From assembly GCA_021613375.1 (NCBI GenBank), contig CM038708.1:27681018-27745017 (forward strand): a DNA stretch of 64,000 nt, written 5' to 3'. Below, piece by piece: positions 23,801 to 36,700 of the stretch. The translations under genes were made by a program, and so were the position numbers. Within the stretch, counting starts at the first letter, position 1. Every line of letters begins with the position of its first letter. The notes under the pieces are model-generated. The model was not told the origin of the DNA, did not search any database, and saw only the letters and a program-made list of their open reading frames with translations. The stretch is from Megaleporinus macrocephalus. Taxonomy: Eukaryota; Chordata; Actinopteri; Characiformes; Anostomidae.

Positions 23801-26800
23801 TAACAAAGCTCCACATAAAACCTGCATAATATATTTTCAATGACAAATGCAGAAACTCAGTCAACAGTATGTTAAATGGCAGAAATGAAGCTGTCACAAA
23901 GTAATTGCAACTCTGCCTATTGACTGAATATCAGGGGATTGAGACTTACTGAGCAAGAGCGAAGAAAGCCCAGGCTGCTACCAGGAGTTTTGGCACTGTG
24001 AATAAAAAAGCTGACAAAAGCTGCTGTGTTCAGATTCAGATTGTGCTAGCTTTTCTTCTCAAATCTGAATGTTGCTCCAGCTGCTGTTCAGCAGTGATAA
24101 TGTCCTCAAACCAAACATGGAGGCCCAATACAGGTTAAATTGAATGTTGACTATAATATTAAAATGCTTTCCAGGGTGGTTTAGTAATGTGAACTTTTCT
24201 GTGTTTTCAGGGTGACATGGGAGACGAGGGCCAGAAAGGTGACATTGGTGAGAAGGTAAGTCTGTATACAAGCATATATCTATATAACGTTTATACATAG
24301 AACAAACTGTAATGACAGTGTGGAGGAAAAGCTGTACTCGTTACTAAAGCAGCGGTCTGTCAAAGTAGGGATGTGCAATATAACTGTAAGGGCTCAGCTG
24401 GCACCGCCTGCCGTTAGCAGAGGGCAGCCGCCATGTCGTCCTGCTGAGAGAGCCCCAGCTCAGGCAGTAACACCTGCCACCAGCAGAGGGCGACCAAGTG
24501 GCTGCCACTCTGCCAAAACTACAGGCAGAAATAACAAACCCCCAGCATGCACCACGCTGATTAGGGCATTGGTAGCACCTGCCGATGACCCTACTTAAGC
24601 TGACACCAACCGCCACCTCTTGCTACTGCTTTTCTGAGGGGAAGCTGGTAAATGGTGTCAAACATAAAGGAAAATAAAGCAAATAAGAAACAAGCTCCCA
24701 AAAGAAAATAAAAAAATAAATGAAGGAGCTCAGAAAAGAAAACTCAAATATACGCTCAGAAATAATGACAAAGTAAAACACAAAACAAGATCCCAGAAAA
24801 AGAAACTAGAAAGAAAAGAAGGAGCTCAGAAAAGAAGAGATAAGGGTTGCTACCCCAAGATATCTTCCTTTTGTTTTGGGTGTTACCGCCAAAAAAACTC
24901 TTCCCAAAAGCGGGTGGGTTTTGTGTGCGCTTTTATTTCCACCAGTTTTCACATTTCCCCGTTAACTCTCTGTTGACCAACGCTCTGCTACATGACTCAG
25001 CTCCTGGGTGAGCTGCAGTGCGTTGGTCTCTCTACACTGCGGTCATTGAAACATCCCTCTGCCACACACTCACGTCCTCTGACGTACGTGCTGTATTTAA
25101 AAAGTAAAGGAATAAATAAATCAATAAAACCTGTTTGTGGGCAACCAAAACCGCCACAAATAACACAAACGAGTTTCCGTCCTGCGCTTGGTTCCTCCCC
25201 CTTACCAGAACCGTGATAATGACAGTATTTTATAACATTGTTGCAAATAACATTTGGTCCTGTTTGTAGTGCATCACTGTATCTGAAACACTAAAAAACT
25301 CAAACAACGAAATATTGCGGTGCATTAAATGTATTGTGAAAATGTCAGGTATTGTTTTATTGTTTTGGCTTTTGTAGTTCTCTCATTAACTTGCAAAAGA
25401 TCCCAAAATTGTCAGACAGTGCAGTTTTTAAGTATAAACCAAAAATAATATTAACAACAAAATAAACTTTAGAATGCTACAACATTTGATTTGTTACATT
25501 TAGACTGGAGTTTGTGTGGCAGGCCGCTCCATCTGTTACATTCATACTAAAATGTGTCACTTTACCTGCTAATTAGTGAACAAATGAATGTGTTACAGCT
25601 ACAAACAACAAAAAAGGCAGCGCAGCATGATTCTCACCAAGCTAATGTATTATGCTTCTCAAATATAGTTCCTTTGCAAACTCTGTTTAACTGAACTGAT
25701 GAGCTCTCTGAGGCTAGGCTACAGCCGAGAGCACTCCACTGCTCATCATCCCCTCCCGCCATGAGTTAAGTCAGTAGGAGTATTGAAACAGAGATTATGC
25801 ATGCAGACACCTCTCATAATGCCTTTATGATGGGATGGGAACTTGAGCAGTCCGCAAGTTGAAAAGGCACTCAAAAGCAATCAACGCAAGTATGCAAGTA
25901 ATTGATTACTGGTAAATGCGTTTTGGCCTATGACTAGCATTTAATGATATCTCTCATTTAAAGTAATATTCTATATCATTTTATCCCATAGCCTAATTAC
26001 GTCCATTGAGTTTGTATTCTTTTTGTGTGTTTCCCCCATTAGTGTCCTCTCACTACAGTACTTGGCATACATTATGCAAATACAGCTTACAACCATTAGG
26101 AATCCCCCCAGAGCAACTAAAAAATCTCCAGACTGCATAGCCACTGATGTAGTGTCTATAATAAACACATATGTGTCTGGATTCATAGCAAAAAAATCTC
26201 TAGCTTCCTTGTGCATTTGCCAGGTAGAGTGAAAAAAATATTTTCCAACAACCCACCCCCAACTTACTCACTCTGACTCTATGATCTTCTTTTGGTATAT
26301 GTTGGCTCACTAATCCAGCATTGGCTGACTGCTCACTTGCCATAGTGGCTCTAATGCTAGCTTCAATGGCAATAAAATATTTGCTTTAACAATTCTTCTT
26401 CTGGAAATGCTCTTTTAGTAATGCACTCTTGCACACATGAGCTCAGATCTTATTACATGTATCGCCACTGTCCAATGAAAAACGGGTATCTCCAAAATGG
26501 CAGCTTTACAAGAGAGACCAAAAAATGAAATCAAATTTTTTTTCAAGCTTTTTTGGAACATTTGTAATTGTCCATTCATCATGAAATTTCATTACAGTGT
26601 AAACAGCAGCTGCTGCATATAATTGGTGTAGAGAAATAGAAATCTACAAAACTGGAGATGGACATGTTTTTCATTGGACAGAGACAATATCTTCATTTGT
26701 CTTTGGTTTGAGAAATGAGTGACAGGTTGTTTTGGTCACCACTCTCTTGGAAAAAAACATACAGATTTACGTGTATGTTACAGCATATTGCATAGTTTAC

Positions 26801-27697
26801 CTGAGGCATCCTAAGTTACAGTTGCTAGGTTATAAAGAAAGAGCTGGATGAAGCAATTTGCTACACCACCACCATGAGGCAGACTCCTGTTAGTCTAGAG
26901 TACCAAAGAGAGAAGCTCACTGATTGTGGGAGAAGCAGTCTAACAGCGATCTTTCCCAGAGTTTGGATTTAAGCACCAGTTTTGTTTACTAACAAACAGC
27001 ATAAAGTAATAATTAGGCTTTTTTTTTTAGGAACCCTACAGAATTTTGATTTTGAGACCTTTGGGCGGTCCATGAGGTTAATTAGGTATGCATGTATTTC
27101 ACAACTTGAAGATAGACTTAGATGGTATGTGTGTTCTTCACATTGCATTGAGAAGTTGGAGAGTTATAAATTGACTTTGTAACTCTGTCCTCGATTTGTC
27201 TACAGATTTATAAGATGTTGGAATACAACCATTCCGATATGTTTAACTTTATAGGCATTCTTATTCGAAGCGCCTGTGAGTGCTGCAACCAAGAGAGAAA
27301 AGCGTTGTAGAAAACAGATGCGGGACCGTTTCCATGCATGGAAAATGTTCCAAAAAAGGAAATGGGGCATGATAAAATTTTGTTGCTTAAGAAGACTTTG
27401 ATCTCGTCTACCTGGCTGCAATAAAGTAGTTTAAGAAAAGGGGGCAAAAATATGGATAGGGAAGTTGGTGTCATGGGAAATAAAAGGCCTTACAGCTTTT
27501 CTCACCACACATGCAAAAACTCCTACTGTACTCTTGAATCTAAAAAAACTAACAGCCAACCTATAAAGTTCCAGACTTTACTCAAGGTGTTCATACTATA
27601 CAGCCATGCACATGTGAACTGAACATCACAGCATGAGGGTCTTTTCAGAAACAATGTGGAAAGCATATAGATGCAACGTTGACTTCAGTGTAAGCTC

Positions 27698-27761
<64 letters not shown>

Positions 27762-30700
27762 AATCATTTCATTATCTAAAACAAGGCCTTTCAAATCAGA
27801 TGTAGTCTGAGGTTTATGTGTAAATCATGTAAATGTCACCCTGAAAAAAAGGATGCACACCATTTAATATGCATACAAAAAATGTGTCTAAAAAAGGAGA
27901 GAATGTCTTCCAGAACAGTGTGATCCTTCCCCGTTCTCCATCGGTTAATGACCTTGTTCTAAGTTGCAGCAATGGGCATCATGTGCTGTTCGAGCAGTTC
28001 AAATTGATTAGCATAGTCATTTTAAGTGTGATTCACCACTGACTAAGTGCAATGATGCATACGTTCCAAGTCCAGTCTGTACTTTTAACATGCACTCCGT
28101 CACTCAGTGATTTGGAATCAGAGCCTGAAGTTTTCCATACAGTTTTGTAAATAGCTCATTGTGAGTTTTCTTCTACAGTGGGCATAGGTTCTCTCAGTGC
28201 ATGAATCCCGGGGATGCCAAGGCTCAAGCCCAAGGATTTAGGATTTAGGAATGCAGCCTTACTTATGAAGGCAACATGGTGACAGCATGGTAAAGCAGGG
28301 AGCCAGAGATGTGAGAACATGTTCAGATGTTTGATGCTTGCGTAGTGTTAAAGAAACAGAGCTTTTTGAGTTTGGATGTGTGTTGGAAGTGGGCCAAACA
28401 GGTGATGTGCAAAGAAATGCCATTGCATTAGGGACATTGCCACATGTGTATAGTTTTAAAACATCGCCACATACTGTATGTTGCACACATTCTTACTTAG
28501 ATCCTATGACAGTGCTGCGTTAGTCTCTGGAGTGAGATAACCTCCTTTTGATAATGATATTACAAAAGAGGGACTAACTTCAGAACTACTCACTGTAATG
28601 GAGATAGATTTTTTTGAGACAGGCAATTTTTCCCCTCACTTACTGTTGAACAGAGGAAGATAGCTAGCATTACTGTTATGAACACAATATCTAATTACGA
28701 TCATATAATTGTAATAACTGTCATCAGATTACCATTACAGTGGAGAGAACGGATGGCTAAAATGATAGAAGTTACTTATGAGATAAGGAAAAGATGCTAG
28801 GAAGGTAGTTGGTGATGCACATCCATCTGTTCTCTAACTAAAATGAGAAAAACCCATCTCAGGAATCATTTTCTTTGATGACCAAAGTAGAAGATACACT
28901 AATGATAGCTGTATATGCTAGTGGTCAAGATTGGTTGATGTCACAGGGATTCCCAGTGGTTCAAAGAAGTATTATTGGCCAGGTGTTGTAATATAAGAAC
29001 ATTGATGCATGACATGAGAACAAAACGAAGCTTCTGTTAGGATATAATGCTGTGTTCTAGAGTAGTTCATAACAAGACAGATAACACATTAAACTGGGGT
29101 TGTCCTTCTAAGCAATAAGAAACTGTCACAGTGCAATCAGTTCTAGACTCAAACGCTGTTTGTGTTGTGATAATCCACAGAAAACCTTTCTCCTCATTCT
29201 GCTCATAAAAGCCCAAATGTTTCTTTATTGCAATGTCTGCGTGTCAGTTGCTGGACAGCATGAAAGCGTTTCACCCTGGTGGAGATGCATGCTTTTCGGT
29301 ACTTAAAACAATTACTTTTCAGGGCGATGTGTGTAAATATTTAACTGGGTGTGAAATTAGCTGTGACTTACAAAACAGCGCCAGCTCTCCTAACACGCTG
29401 CGATCTCTGAGGTGGAAAAACCTTGCTTTGGTCAAAATAGTGCACATGTAAACTCTCTAATTGGATTGCGAGAAGGTTCCTGAGGGGTGGAGGCCTGGCT
29501 AGTGGCATAGTCTCCAGGCAGTGTCTCACAGTCTTGAGGTCAAAGCCTACCCCAGTTATCTGGCAGCAGCCACTGGCGGTGCCATGCTCCCTCTGAGCCA
29601 CTGAGAACTTCGGCAGCTCTACATTCTCATGTTCTGCTTGCAGCCATCATTAACATCAAGCTGGCAGAGTTTGAAACAGCAAAGGCACCAAAGTGGCACA
29701 GCTTAACTGTAGCCATAACTTTGAGGCTAACTAGCACTCATCACCACCGTAGCTGAGCTTTTATGGCAAAAATTAGTCACCTCACTCATTCGATAATATA
29801 TGGCCAGGCTACTGAGACTCTCCAAAGTGCTGGTCGTTTTACCTGGCGCCTGCCTCGCTCAGGAGGAAAATGAAACAGAATGCTTCTTTAATTGACTCGT
29901 ATGCCTTCGTTTGTGTGCAGCTGTACAAGTTTGAGCTTTAATCAGGCCTGAAATTTTGGTCTGAAGGTGATTAAAGCATGACAAAATTCTGTTCAACCCG
30001 CAGTTCGTGATCCAAACCTGTCCCAGGGTCTGCAAAACTCTGCTGAAGCTCAACCCAAACCTGACCACAACTGGAGACAGAATGACAGTCCACCTTCCTA
30101 AAGGCAGAGCCTGTTAAGTTACTAAGTTTTGTTTAGTAACTTAGAATTCTAAACAAAACAAAACCAAAAGATGAATAGCCCATTTACATTAATGGATCAA
30201 TGTTGACAATCAACATCCCAAATGCGTTTAGTCTGGATTCATTTACATAGTGACAATTAACTTAAGTGTGTTATTCCTATGAAGGCCCTGTGGACCTCAG
30301 TCGACCTTTACCTAGGCCAGAACAAGTGACTCCCGCAAGTCAGATCACTAAATGTGTCGGATAAAACACAGACAGGAGGAATACATTGGGGAAAAACCTA
30401 AAGCTGGAATAAATAAAAGTCAAAGGTGGGGTATGAGCTATGTTAGTGTATAAGCCAGGCTTGGATTGGGTTTTTAATGTGCTCATTCAACCTGCTCATA
30501 CTGAAATCAATAATATTAACTGGGAGTTTGACTACAGTAACAGTCCCTACTCTTCTGGGAAAGCTAGATATTAAAACACGGCTGTGAGGATTTGATTGCA
30601 TTCAGCCTTAAGTGCATTAGCGAGGTCTGGTAATGATGTTGGATGATTAGCTCTGCATTACATTTATGGCGCTCCATCACTCACAGTAGTAGATAATATA

Positions 30701-33700
30701 CTTCCACTCTTCTTACCAATCCTGGGAGGCTTTACACACCCTTAGTCAATACTTGGATTTGTGCATGTTGATCTTAGGCCTGTGCTCCAGAGTGTTTGAT
30801 TCTATTAGAAACATTTTTCTATGGTAATTATGTAAATTGTATGTGAACGGATGTGCTAGACTGTATTAGCAATATGTGCAACTTAGATTAGCTGAATTGA
30901 CTAATTAGAAGAGCCGCCTGAATACTTTTGGACATTGTATCTGAGAAATAATGTCCAAAAGACATGTACTGCCAGGTGTGGATAAACATCTCAAGCTCTA
31001 TTACAGGTTTTGGTGCAGATTGTCCAAAACCTGTAATAGAGGTTGAAGTGTTTGTTCAGTTATATTGAATTCCTGTATGTTCTCCTAGTGAACTCATGCT
31101 GAAGTGGTCACCACCAAAGCTAACCTCCTCCAGAACATGTAGCCCTTCTGTGCGTGGCCAGAGGCCAATGCTTTCGGGGCTGTTTTTCATTTTCCGAGCC
31201 GAGGCTGAAGCTTTGGTAAACTGTGAGTCAAGTAGGCAATTTCTGTTTCTCAGCCTGTCAGTAACTTCTCAGACTTGGCTAATCTTGCCTGGCAACAACG
31301 TAATGACATGCAGTTTCGATAGTCAAAGCTCGCTGACGGGTGCTGCAGAGCTGCTTTATAATTGCTTCTGTACCTGCTTCTAGCACCAGGCCTTATATAT
31401 CGCTCTCAATCAAAACCTTTTGTGTTGCAAAGCCAGGGAAACTGAAAGAGCCTGTCGACAATTTCCACGTCTTTCATCGTTCACATTGAACATTTGACAT
31501 GTCATGTTAGACTGCACAGTTTGACATGTTGTTCTGGTTTTAAAACAATGATGTTCAAAAAGTATTCATTTCCACACCAGACCAGTCTGCTTTGCTGAAA
31601 TACACCAGTGGAAATGAATGCAACAGGTTTTAACATGACCATCAGGGCATCTTCTGTGGACTCTCTGGTGGCCTCTTCTGTGGGTTAAAGTTTTTTCCTT
31701 TGACAATCAAGAGAGAGAGAGTGAGAGAGAGGGACATTGCAATTAGGTCCAGATGGGATGAATAGTTACCAATATAAATGTTAGCCAACAGGTGCACAGC
31801 AGAATGCACTTTGATGTATGGTGTTTTAAGTTTATACTGCTCAATAAAACAAAAATGAGACAAGCGTTGTCTTAGGGCACGGCACTTTCGTGCCATTCAG
31901 AAATAATAAAAACCAAGAAGTGCATGAACGAATGAGATGCACCTACAATAAGACAAGATGCTGCCTTTTTGTACATGTTACACCTTATTAACCATTTCAG
32001 CAACAGATCTACATCTACCCCTGTACATTCGAGCATCTAAATTATGTTTCAATGACAAGGCAAGAAGGTAGTGGGCTGAACAGGATGAGTTGCTTGCTGA
32101 TATCCAGCTGTAACTGCTAATGCAGTTTATGGCTAACTAAAAAAATGTGGCAATTAAGTATGCCTTGTGTGCTCCCATAAATGACTCCCATAAAAGCCAG
32201 GGCAGGCATTCCTCAGCAACTTCTGAGTGCAGAGCGCATGTGAAGTGGAACCGCAAATTCAGCAGCAGGCAGACGTCCCAGCTTTACCGCTCTTTCTTCC
32301 TCCTATACTTTCCCACCAGGGCTAATCATCTGCTGCCCTCTGCTCCACTCCCCTTCGCACATCACATCCCTGAGCAGCCCTAAACCCTCTTCTAATTATC
32401 CTTATTGGCCACACGTTTTATTTCTGTTGTTCCACTAAAGAAATGATACACCCCACTAAAAATGCCTGCCACTTCCCTCCAGCGTTGTTTAACATAGAGC
32501 TGCTGCAGAGGCAAAGTATGTGTGTTTACAGGCCCAAAGCCTGTCCTGTCCTTAAGCAGCAACAGGTTCTGGCTAACGCCTTTTGCGAACATATAGAGAA
32601 GTTCTGTGCCATTTCAGCGTAGGCTGTTCAAATCTGTGGCTGGCTGGATGTGTCTCAAATTTTTGTCCGTAACTCATATACCATATGATTTCTATGTTCA
32701 GATTCAGGAGAAGAGCTTTGCTTTTCTGTAATACTAGTTATTACCACTTACTGGGATTGGTAAGTACATTTGCAGCGTAAAAGAGAATGTCGTTTTAGAT
32801 AACACAAGGTTTTTTCTGTCTAGGTACTAGACTGCCAGTAACTACATGTTACAGTTACATGGTTAGTTACAAGCCAACGCTAATGTGGTAAAGAATTGTA
32901 GTAAGATTTTTTAAGTGTTAATACACAACCAGCCACTTTATCAACAGTCACTGAAGGAGTTTCATGTTTTACTTTATCGGTCCACAGCACTTATTTCCAG
33001 AATGCCCCTGTCTTATAAAGATGCTGCTTTGCGTACATTGTCTTTTATGATGAGCCCACAAGTAAGGTTTTATTTTCTGATGACTCCTCTGTACAGATCA
33101 CCACTACTCCTGTATCTTCCTTCTTGCAGGTCCTTTGCTGTTACTGTTATTGTTATGGAGGGGGGATCACAGTTTTCCTTAACTGCCCTACCTTAATGTT
33201 TTAATGACATTTTAAAGCCCTTTGAAATCGTTTTATAGCGTATGACTGCTTTGTAGACATCGATTTGAGGAGTCAAACAATGTATTACTCTCTGCAATTG
33301 TCTTCAGCTGATAATTCCCAATGGCTTTTCCTGATCTGCCTAACCAGTGTTAGTGAGACAATGAAGGCCTAAGAAGCATATCCAAACTTTTGCACATGCC
33401 ACAAACAAAATATCAACAATATGTAAAAAAAAAAAAAATATATATATATATAAAATATATATATATTGTATCAGGTGGGGGTTGACAGAGCAAACCCACG
33501 TAGTACTGCATATAGCACTTTATCAGAAATCTTGGCTGTTCTGGTGGTGGGCTATCATTCTCACTGCTTTGAAACCTTGTATTAGATTAGACTGATTTTC
33601 GTAAGTAGTATTCATAAAGGTCAGCATTTCTGTTATTTAGATTTCTTAATGTGATAAACTACATGTGTTCCTTGTAGGGAAAATGCTTGTGATTGTTATT

Positions 33701-36700
33701 TGGCATTCGCTTGTAAACTGCTTTTCTCTCCTCTCCTCTGACTCCATGCTTGTTATGGGCTGACCCACGTAATGGAAACTGGTACATACGTAATTCATTA
33801 CTTTTTTTCTGAACTAAGAAACGATTGCAATTGAGGTCAGTCCATTATTAAATCTATGATGGCATCAAGGAAAGCATAACAGAAATGAAGAAAATAAAAG
33901 AAACATCCTCCATTGTAGTAACAGTTGCCAAATAAAAGATCAGCAGATTTCTTTGTAGGTATAGTATTGTGCCAAAAAGTCAGAGAACACCTTTTATTTA
34001 TTTAATGTTCAGTCTAAACAGCCACCAAGTACAAATTATAAACATATCTTACAGCTTTTACTACTAAATATATTATCAGTGGTTCAGTGTATCCACCCTT
34101 CACCTTTCAGAAATCTGCAGGGATATTCCGTCTTTGCACATGGATGCGTTTTCTGCTTCTCACAGTCCAAGTAATCTCAAACACACATGTTGAGATCTGG
34201 ACATGTTGGGGTGGTCAGTCCATTGTTCTGAGAAGGCCAGCTGCTTCTTGGTTTGATTAGCAAATTGTCTTGTTTTTTGCTTTTGCTCTATTTCTGTGTG
34301 ACTGATGACTCCATCATTTGAGGAGAGACCGAAATAAAAAGAAGATACAGTCTTTTATAAACCACTAGGGCTCAATCCTCCACAAATGATGTCTTAACAT
34401 TATCACCGAAGTTTAACTTGGAGGGGAAATAGCTACTACAAGTGAGCACATAATGTGTGTCACACAATAACACTTCTGGGGAAACCCGGGCCCATTAAAA
34501 GCACACTAAGTAACGGGTTTCATTTAGCACTTTTCCTTTCTGGCATATGCCAGTATTACATGAGCAACAAGAGAAATATAACACTGTGTTCTAATATCCA
34601 ACATTGTGTCAGATAGCTGGAAGTGAACCACAAAAGACTGATCTGTGAGACAGAATAGCAAGATAAAATCAAACCAAACCAACCCAAGAGCTAATGGAAT
34701 CAGACAACTGTCACATAAATTATCTAGCTTTTCAGCTTCTTAATCGTATTTCACCAGACAATGATGGCAGTCAGCTTAAGACAGGGCAAGCTGTTTGTTT
34801 AGTCAGTGCTCTCATGACTTCAATTTTTAATATTGTCACTGATATAACTGTAACTTTGAACATTTGCTGCAGTCTTGCGGAAACTTGAAATGAGTTGATC
34901 AGTATTTTACTGCCAATAGTGTAGAATAAGTTATCCATTTTTATGCTCTCTTTTCTGTCTTCTTGAGCACCTGCATATTCTTGAGACTGACCTCTAAATA
35001 CCTCCATGTAATAGTCTATTTCTCCCACCATTAGACTATATCAAATAATGTTTTTTCAGTTTTGTGAGCATTTTGTGTTTTAAATAATGTGGACTTACTG
35101 GGTATTATGGTAAGCTGCTTAATAATGAATAATGTCTATGCCTGCTTTGATGCTTGCTCATTTGTACTGAAGCTACTGTGTGCCGGACTTTGACAGATTT
35201 CCTTTTGCACCTGTGCTTCAGCCACGCCAACTCGCTTCTGCTGATTGAACTCAGCAATCAAAATACACATTGCTCTGGATGTCAGTGATCTGCTTGGTCT
35301 TGAAATGCATAAGCTTAACCGGACACAGATGCTTTGTAGTGTGTCAGCGCTTCAGCACACCAGATACTTACAGTTTATTACAATATGTTACTTAAAACAC
35401 ATTTTTGCGTGAGTGGATACAATTCCAGATGTGTTTATGCAATAAATCTTGTTGCCTTTCAGTTCTTTTCAGTTTCAATTCGGTTCAAGCCAAAGATAGA
35501 TTTATTACATTTATACAAGGGCCTATTTTGTCTGTCCTTTATTCCTTCAAATCTGAGATTTTGCAGCAAGATGTGGAGGTCTGTTCTTTTCCTTATACTC
35601 AGTTATGCATTAAAATTTTAAACAATGCATAGATATTTTAACAATACATAATATAGCACACAGCTTATATTGATCAATAGAGGAAAAAGGACAAGTAATA
35701 CTACATTTAAAAAATACTGGGAATGCAGTGATTTTTATTCACTAGTTCACATACTGTGTTGCACTAAATCCACTTAATCAAGACAAATTTTGCTCTCTTT
35801 ATAGTGAAACATGCAGTTGGTGACATACACAATATGTTCAGAAAAGCATATTGTATTGTATTATGACATTACTGATTACAGTAATGATATATATTGCCAT
35901 ATAGCTCATTCCCACATAAATATCATAAAAAGGAAGGAGAAAAGAATGTTTACATTAGTCTGTAATTAATTAGTCTTTGTTTCTCTCATCTCTTCTGTAG
36001 GTTTGAATATTAATTTTTCTTTTTTTTTCCCACAGGGTGATGCAGGATCTTCTGCTGCTGGGATTAAGGTAAAAAGATCCACTGCTGTCTTTGGATTTTA
36101 GTTAGAATTACTTGATATTTTGAAGTAATTTATGTATTTATTCAGTCATTTAGCACAACTTTTACTATTATTATTGTTGGTGGTTTTGGTTGTGGTTATG
36201 GTTATGGTTATGGTTTTATTCAATGCAGGGGGAGCCAGGAGAGCCAGGGCGAAGTGGTCAAAAGGTAAAACTACAGTCATAACTACATATCTCAGTGTGA
36301 CTTAAACACATAGCCAAATGTTCAGTTAACTACATAAACTTGTCTGAATCCAACTTACATACAGTGGGGTTGAGAAGTTTAGGACCACAGTGAAAATCTA
36401 CTAAGTTTTTTTCTCTTTTTACACCTAGAAATAAAAAACAAAATGTATTAGAAATTCAAAAAGTCTTAACAAAGAAAAGTTATGCTAATTGAAAAAAGCA
36501 ACATTCAACGTCCTGTACTATTTCTAGGCCAGTTTTCAGATTTAAGCAAATATGCAGCATCAAACACGATGCCTTCCTATTTTATTTCGTCCTATCTCTC
36601 CCATTGCAGCTTTGTTCATACGACTTACACGAGGAGGGTTTGTACAAGCTTGTGGAGTTCATGCCAGCTTACGTGCACCACTGTCATTAAAGCAAAAGGG

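Larger units (their letters stand above)
24384..25224. mobile_element. GC-rich composite repeat, probable LTR-type fragment
   Basis: Base composition differs from the flanks: GC-rich at 24390-24640, purine/A-rich with the direct repeat GAAGGAGCTCAGAAAAGAA at about 24660-24840, then GC-richer to 25224. The left edge TGTAAGGGC and right edge CCTTACCAG look like partly inverse termini. No clear target duplication was found, so class and limits are tentative. Confidence 0.4.
24256..36035 (+). other. col25a1: largest complete intron (11.8 kb)
   Basis: Holds a GC-rich composite repeat (24384-25224), dispersed repeat R1 copy 2 (25930-26225), a MITE (26467-26682), an AT microsatellite (27700-27757), a hairpin (30992-31045), a mixed A/AT tract (33425-33467) and mariner-type copy 3 (from 33965). 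Bases 27760-30980, 31050-33420 and 34340-36000 show nothing I can name; the short open frames there have no family features. Confidence 0.8.

Noticed and set aside
36360..36480. A full Tc1-like element starting TACAGTGGGGTTGAGAAGTT
   Set aside because: I could not find the matching inverted terminus within 2 kb or a transposase block, so only a fragment is supported.
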